Source of the DNA: Phoronis ovalis
Lineage: Eukaryota; Phoronida; Phoronidae
DNA length: 27,448 nucleotides
Reading direction: 5' to 3'
Assembly: GCA_028565635.1 (NCBI GenBank)
Contig: JAOXYB010042948.1
Span: forward strand, 1-27,448
Under the pieces are notes generated by a model. That model saw nothing but the letters and a program-made list of their open reading frames with translations. It made no database searches and was not told the origin of the DNA. Each line of letters begins with the position of its first letter. Within the stretch, counting starts at the first letter, position 1. The position numbers and the translations under genes were made by a program. Positions 19,735-27,448 of the stretch are shown here, piece by piece.

Positions 19735-20500
19735 GGCTTTATGAACGTTACTTGACCTCTAAATTACCTTTCAACATCATTTTTGAACTTTTCAGAAAAT
19801 AATAGAAATTCATTGATTGGGGACTTCTTGACCTCGAAATGTCACCCTTGCTTTCTGAAAATTTTGTGCCATTTTGAGATTGGACTAAACACTATATCTT
19901 GCAGTATGTCCATAAAATTAACTTAAAAGATGCTTTAAAAAAACACCTTTTAATACCTAAATATTCTAAAAGTACATTAGAATGACCTTGTATAACCTAA
20001 TACCATCATTTTGGAATATTTCGAGCAATTTTAGAATTTTGACCTTTGACTCCTAAATGACTTTTAGACCCCCAAAGTCAGCAATGGCCTACCCTGTCAA
20101 ACCTCAAATATCATGTCCTTAACTGTAACAGACTTCGAGATATAGCTTAGTGAAAATTGGATCAATAAATTAATTGAAAAGATGACAACAAATAAAAGTA
20201 AAACCTCTTATAGTACCGAATTATTATCAACGATCATCTAAAATACTTCGTTGTAAGTCAATACAATAATTTTAGAACATTTGACCTTTGACCTCCAAAT
20301 GACCTTTTGACCTCAATATCAACAATAGCCTACCCCAGGACTGTCACACATCAAGTACCATTCAAGTTCCTAGCTGTAACCGTCTTTGAGATATAGCTTG
20401 CTGAAAATTGGAAGAAAAAGAAGAAAGAAATCGTACAAAAACAATAGGGTTGCTCCCTTCAGATAGGAGCAATAAAAATTGGCATATGCAGCACCTCATA
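19735..20500. repeat. Tandem dispersed repeat with TGACCT-rich units
   Basis: At least two related units of roughly 240 bases lie head to tail (about 19970-20220 and 20221-20460). Shared phrases in order: ATTTTAGAA, TTTGACCTTTGAC, CCTACCC, CTGTAAC followed by GA-TTCGAGATATAGCTT or its variant, and GAAAATTGGA. A more diverged unit with TTGACCTCTAAATTACC lies at 19750-19970. The right end has AAGAAGAAAG and AATAGGGTTGCTCCCTTC, and a related AGGGTTGCTC occurs at the left end. No coding capacity. I recall similar repeats in marine invertebrate genomes but cannot name the family. Confidence 0.6.
20282..20313 (-). promoter_or_regulatory. DR1 and DR2 nuclear-receptor-type sites inside the repeat
   Basis: On the minus strand AGGTCA-A-AGGTCA (20282-20294) is a perfect DR1 and AGGTCA-AA-AGGTCA (20300-20313) a perfect DR2. 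DR1 elements are classic sites for HNF4, COUP-TF and RXR-type receptors. The neighbouring unit near 20042 has a decayed version. Whether they bind anything in vivo is unknown; they lie about 1.5 kb upstream of scrib. Confidence 0.5.
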
Positions 20501-20846
20501 TTCTACCACAAATAACAAGTATCCCGAAGCGTTCAGCTAATTGTATTCATATTGCAATGTAAAATCACCATATCTTGATTTTGTTCGACTAATAAGGATA
20601 ACAGTGACGTGTCGAATGTGCTTATTGAAAGCTTATCGTAAGCATTTATATACTGCAAAGCTAGGAGAAATGCGGATATTTTCACTACTGCTGTGATGCT
20701 TTTGATGTTACAACGCCTGCAGTTGGTGCACCAATTATTTCACTATAAACGGTAATTATTTTCATTACGGGTTGCAACAAGCCCCCAATGGCGGTACAAA
20801 ACATAAAATTTTCTTTTTTTTCTTGTCATATATCTTCTCCTGAAAG

Positions 20847-21332
20847 AAACATCTGTAAGTCTTGTAAAAGTTGTTGGACTATCTATAGCACATAGACATA
20901 TTCAATTGGTATTTTTCGTATTTTATGCAAACGATCTTATTAAATGTTATTAAAACTGTTGAAGCCGCGGCAATTTATCTGAAACCGGTTCGGAATCAAA
21001 AGCCGGTAATTTACCACCCGGGGGGTACTCGCGTTATTTTTTGGTGGGGGTGTGCATCCCAGTTGAAAATTTTGGATTTGGATTGTATACTTCTTACAGT
21101 ATTTTTTTTAGATTGCTACCATAAAGAAATTTGGATTGCTACCCACTGCTTACAGCAAATAATTTGGATTAATTTTAGGTTTGTATATCCATAAATAAAT
21201 TTTGGAATTTTGGTTTATGTCTGCAGTCAGTTTGCGTAAAAATGGATTGCTATATTCAAATATCTTAAAATTTTGGATTGCCACTATGTGCTATAGATAG
21301 TCCAACAACTTTTACAAGACTTGCAGATGTTT
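20847..21332. repeat. 49-bp inverted repeat, 388-bp spacer
   Basis: Left arm 20847-20895 begins AAACATCTG and ends AGCACATAG. The right arm, 21284-21332, is its reverse complement with a single mismatch (48 of 49). The spacer holds the second copy of the dispersed repeat. Such identity amid otherwise diverged repeats suggests a recent event. Confidence 0.85.
20985..21283 (+). repeat. Dispersed repeat, copy 2
   Basis: It starts near ACCGGTTCGGAAT and ACCACCCGGGGGGTACTCGC, contains reiterated TTTGGATTGCTAC motifs, and in 21201-21282 aligns closely with bases 1-77 of the window in the same orientation. After the 49-bp arm that follows, the alignment to copy 1 resumes at ATTTCACAAAATTT. The small open frame across it (20925-21194) is repeat, not gene. 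Confidence 0.7.
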
Positions 21333-21358
21333 ATTTCACAAAATTTTCCTAAAATTTA

Positions 21359-21371
21359 CCCCCCCCCCCCC
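21359..21371. repeat. Poly-C tract (C13)
   Basis: Thirteen C in a row followed by ACCCGGTAC, close to the end of the second dispersed repeat copy. Such G/C runs next to CCCGG also occur at its start (CCCGGGGGG), so it is probably part of the element. Confidence 0.8.
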
Positions 21372-21520
21372 ACCCGGTACAAAAATCGTTTACATAGTAT
21401 TATACCATGGCAAACGATTTTGTTTTGTAATATAATGTTACTTACAGTGTAAGTTATTGAGAAATCAAATAACTTACCAATTATAAGAAAGGCAATTCAC
21501 TATTATTCATTTCTGACCAT

Positions 21521-21540
21521 TTCTTATTTCTCAGTTTCAG
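21521..21540 (+). promoter_or_regulatory. scrib: Splice-acceptor-like sequence upstream of scrib exon 1
   Basis: A pyrimidine-rich tract TTCTTATTTCTCAGTTTCAG ends at 21540, 214 bases before the scrib start codon. It would serve well as a 3' splice site, implying either an upstream non-coding leader exon or a trans-splicing acceptor. Alternatively transcription starts downstream and the match is chance. Confidence 0.4.
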
Positions 21541-21587
21541 TTGAGATTCGCAGAGTTTTCTCCCCTGTTCCACAAGGTGCTCTGAGC

Positions 21588-27448
<5,861 letters not shown>

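Overview
The window looks like nuclear DNA from an invertebrate animal, probably marine. Two spliced genes with GT-AG introns, one eukaryotic tRNA and several dispersed repeats lie in AT-rich sequence with many microsatellites. The repeats resemble types I associate with marine invertebrates such as molluscs, brachiopods, hemichordates and echinoderms, but the phylum cannot be fixed by eye.

Left half, minus strand (12062 down to 1389): a complete secreted astacin-family zinc metalloprotease. I assembled it by hand as 14 exons whose phases all agree, giving 672 codons plus a stop. The order is signal peptide, a pro-region with a very aspartate-rich block and an aspartate-switch-like segment, a furin-type site, the catalytic domain with the zinc-binding and Met-turn motifs, one EGF-like module, one CUB domain and a short tail. 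A tRNA-Ser(UGA) gene sits on the opposite strand in the intron between exons 11 and 12.

Middle (12063 to about 21540): no gene could be supported. It holds the upstream region of the protease, microsatellites (notably an ATC tract near 16.4-16.7 kb), a GC-rich block, a candidate non-autonomous DNA transposon (18.86-19.58 kb), a tandemly arranged repeat family with nuclear-receptor-type TGACCT motifs (19.7-20.5 kb), and a dispersed repeat carrying a nearly perfect 49-bp inverted repeat (20.85-21.33 kb).

Right end, plus strand (21541 to the edge): the 5' part of Scribble (scrib), the LRR/PDZ cell-polarity scaffold. Three coding exons (120 residues) are visible and the gene runs off the window. 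Its 5' leader has a strong splice-acceptor-like sequence, a perfect CRE palindrome and short upstream ORFs.

The two genes have no obvious functional link. No operon, CRISPR array, virus or defence system was seen. The most unusual item is the aspartate-rich, microsatellite-encoded pro-region of the protease, bounded by two furin-type sites.
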